Under the pieces are notes generated by a model. That model saw nothing but the letters and a program-made list of their open reading frames with translations, ran no database searches and had not been told where the DNA came from. Shown piece by piece: positions 12,858 to 13,931 of a stretch of 13,931 nucleotides of DNA. Source of the DNA: Clostridia bacterium (lineage in GTDB: Bacteria > Bacillota > Clostridia > Oscillospirales > CAG-272); assembly GCA_024404475.1 (NCBI GenBank), contig JAKSPV010000022.1, forward strand, positions 1-13,931, given 5' to 3'. How positions within the stretch are numbered: the stretch's first letter is position 1; every line of letters starts with the position of its first letter. The position numbers were made by a program, and so were the translations under genes.

Positions 12858-13730
12858 TCAGCGGTGCGCGCCGTTCACGCCGAACGCGTCCTGATCCATG
12901 TTCGGGCTCGAGCGTTTCTCGATGTTCGCCGCACGGTGTTCCAGCGCGGCGAGGGAGATCTCGATGTCCTCGCGGGCTTCGCGCTCGTTGAGGCAGCCGA
13001 CCGTGACCATGTCGCAGTCGCGGATCGTGTTCCACGAGAAGTTCAGACCGACGAACGGCGTCGTTCTGCCGGCGGCCATCGGCTTGATCGTCATGACCGG
13101 CTTCTTCGCGTCGCGGATGATGTGGTTGACCGTCTCGATCTCGGACTGCATGAGGAAGCCCATGCAGTTGTAGATCTGGATGTAGGTCTGCACGTCGTAG
13201 TTGTTGAGGTCGGAGTAGACGACGCACTCGGGCATGTGGCAGGACAGGCCGGGGATCATGCCGGCATCGCGGATCATCTCGGTGTAGTCGTCGAGGCGGC
13301 GGATCGTGCGGGACTGCTTGTCGACCAGCTTCTCGACGGAGGAGTGGTGGATGAGGCAGATCTTCGCACCGTATTCCTTGGCGCTCGCCTGGATGCGCGC
13401 ACGCGCCTCGGCACGGCCCTCTTTGGAGTCCTCGGTGTTGATCGTCGGGGTGTCGACCACGATGATCTCACGGCCGGTCTCCTCCTGCACGTTGCGGATC
13501 GCGGTGCAGAGCGACGGCACCTGATTCATCAGGGACATGACGGTATCGACGCCGTATTCGAGGTACGCCTTGAGCATTTTCTCGGACTCCTCGGAGGTGG
13601 CGTGGAACTCTTTGATCATTTTGTCAGCGGAGACGGAACGGTGGCTCCAGCCGCCGATCCAGTTCGAGCCGATGATATAGCGGGAGAGGGAAAGCCCTTC
13701 CACGGTCGTTCTCGGAAATTGAGTTGCCAT
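12858..13730 (-). CDS. Conserved TIM-barrel-like protein of unknown function (aldo/keto-reductase-like)
   Basis: A 290-residue soluble protein whose alternating strand/helix pattern suggests a TIM barrel. Visible segments include RYIIGSNWIGGWSHRS near the N-terminus, GVDTVMSL, IIVVDTPT, KICLIHHSS, GMIPGLSCHMPE and, near the C-terminus, MTIKPMAAGRTTPF, which resembles the Lys-Pro strand of aldo/keto-reductase barrels. The classical AKR Asp-Tyr-Lys-His set is not identifiable, so catalysis is uncertain. The ATG at 13730 was chosen because AAAGGA (13741-13746) precedes it and a consensus promoter lies at 13783-13811; the open frame continues to 13922 but crosses the promoter. It is the first gene of a two-gene operon with the acyltransferase. 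Confidence 0.6.
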   Translation of the reverse strand: MATQFPRTTVEGLSLSRYIIGSNWIGGWSHRSVSADKMIKEFHATSEESEKMLKAYLEYGVDTVMSLMNQVPSLCTAIRNVQEETGREIIVVDTPTINTEDSKEGRAEARARIQASAKEYGAKICLIHHSSVEKLVDKQSRTIRRLDDYTEMIRDAGMIPGLSCHMPECVVYSDLNNYDVQTYIQIYNCMGFLMQSEIETVNHIIRDAKKPVMTIKPMAAGRTTPFVGLNFSWNTIRDCDMVTVGCLNEREAREDIEISLAALEHRAANIEKRSSPNMDQDAFGVNGAHR

Positions 13731-13740
13731 TTTCAAATCT

Positions 13741-13759
13741 TCCTTTATATATATAAGGA
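13741..13759 (-). promoter_or_regulatory. AU-rich leader stem covering the ribosome-binding site
   Basis: In the minus-strand transcript, TCCTTATA can pair with TATAAAGGA with one bulged A, burying the AAAGGA site of the TIM-barrel gene. The stem is short and AU-rich, so it could open with temperature or ribosome binding. This is a structural inference only. Confidence 0.35.
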
Positions 13760-13782
13760 TCTCGCGCCGGAGCGCTGTTTTT

Positions 13783-13811
13783 ATTATAGCCGCGAGGGGC
13801 TTTTTTGTCAA
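13783..13811 (-). promoter_or_regulatory. Consensus promoter of the TIM-barrel/acyltransferase operon
   Basis: Read on the minus strand: TTGACA (13806-13811), 17-bp spacer, TATAAT (13783-13788). Both boxes match consensus exactly. The predicted leader is about 46 nt. Confidence 0.9.
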
Positions 13812-13888
13812 GTAAAGATGGGGAAAAAAGCGTATTTCTCCGCTCCGGAAAACGGCGAAAAATTTTTTCGAAAAAATGAAAAAAAGTG

Positions 13889-13917
13889 TTGACAAGGTAG
13901 GGGAGAAGTGGTATACT
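13889..13917 (+). promoter_or_regulatory. Divergent promoter reading out of the right edge
   Basis: TTGACA (13889-13894), 17-bp spacer, TATACT (13912-13917). The gene it serves lies outside the window. An AT-rich palindrome TTTTTTCGAAAAAA (13863-13876) lies just upstream and could be an UP-like or binding element. Confidence 0.78.
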
Positions 13918-13931
13918 GACAAAGCCGCCGC

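Noticed and set aside
11586..13892. 768-codon plus-strand open frame over the acyltransferase operon
   Set aside because: It crosses a terminator and a promoter and mirrors two genes with motifs on the minus strand.
13730..13922. N-terminal extension of the TIM-barrel protein to the start at 13922
   Set aside because: The extension would be translated through a consensus promoter and is Lys/Phe-rich without similarity; the start at 13730 has a proper ribosome site.
1..13931. CRISPR array, rRNA or tRNA genes
   Set aside because: No regularly spaced repeats and no recognisable structural RNA sequences were seen.

Overview
The window is GC-rich, low-gap bacterial DNA. It has AGGAGG-type ribosome-binding sites and near-consensus TTGACA/TATAAT promoters. 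The gene families (an aluminium-resistance/Met-gamma-lyase-like PLP enzyme, a zinc-ribbon acyltransferase, SPP1/PBSX-type phage head genes) point to a GC-rich member of the Firmicutes, probably Clostridia (Oscillospirales-like). The genus cannot be read from the sequence.

Layout. (1) 129-2575, minus strand: a three-gene operon read from a promoter at 2611-2639, in the order PLP-dependent Met-gamma-lyase-like enzyme, acetolactate synthase small subunit (ilvN), HAD phosphatase. (2) 2576-2913: a 338-bp divergent intergenic region holding the operon promoter, a perfect 10-bp hairpin, a consensus plus-strand promoter (TTGACA-17-TATAAT) and a leader RNA that can fold into a closed three-way junction. 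(3) 2914-11574, plus strand: twelve tightly packed, intact phage-derived genes. They are a short terminase small-subunit-like protein, terminase large subunit, portal, scaffold-like protein, major capsid protein, three connector/tail-completion-type proteins, a tail-tube-like protein, a distal-tail-like protein, a baseplate-hub-like protein and a short fibre-like protein. (4) 11583-11611: a hairpin terminator shared by converging transcripts. (5) 11637-13730, minus strand: a two-gene operon of a TIM-barrel-like protein and a PlsC-type acyltransferase, with its own consensus promoter. A second, divergent promoter fires out of the right edge.

The main point of interest is the phage cassette. 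Within 8.7 kb it carries packaging, capsid, connector, tail-tube and baseplate genes, all uninterrupted and often overlapping by a few bases. The window shows no integrase, repressor, replication gene, lysis gene, SPP1 gp7-type minor head gene, tail-assembly chaperone or tape-measure gene. The tail-tube-like gene runs directly into the Dit-like gene with an 8-nt overlap, exactly where a siphophage would have its tape measure. The small terminase looks like only the C-terminal half of the family and lacks the DNA-binding domain. The cassette sits between ordinary housekeeping operons with no visible attachment sites and no obvious change in base composition. A domesticated phage-derived particle (gene-transfer-agent-like, or a tail-reduced capsid) is a reasonable hypothesis. 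A decayed but still open prophage remnant is the alternative.

A second point: a 65-bp dispersed repeat with two inverted repeats occurs at the 3' ends of two unrelated genes (HAD phosphatase and acyltransferase). It gives both proteins nearly the same 13-residue C-terminal tail and supplies their stop codons.
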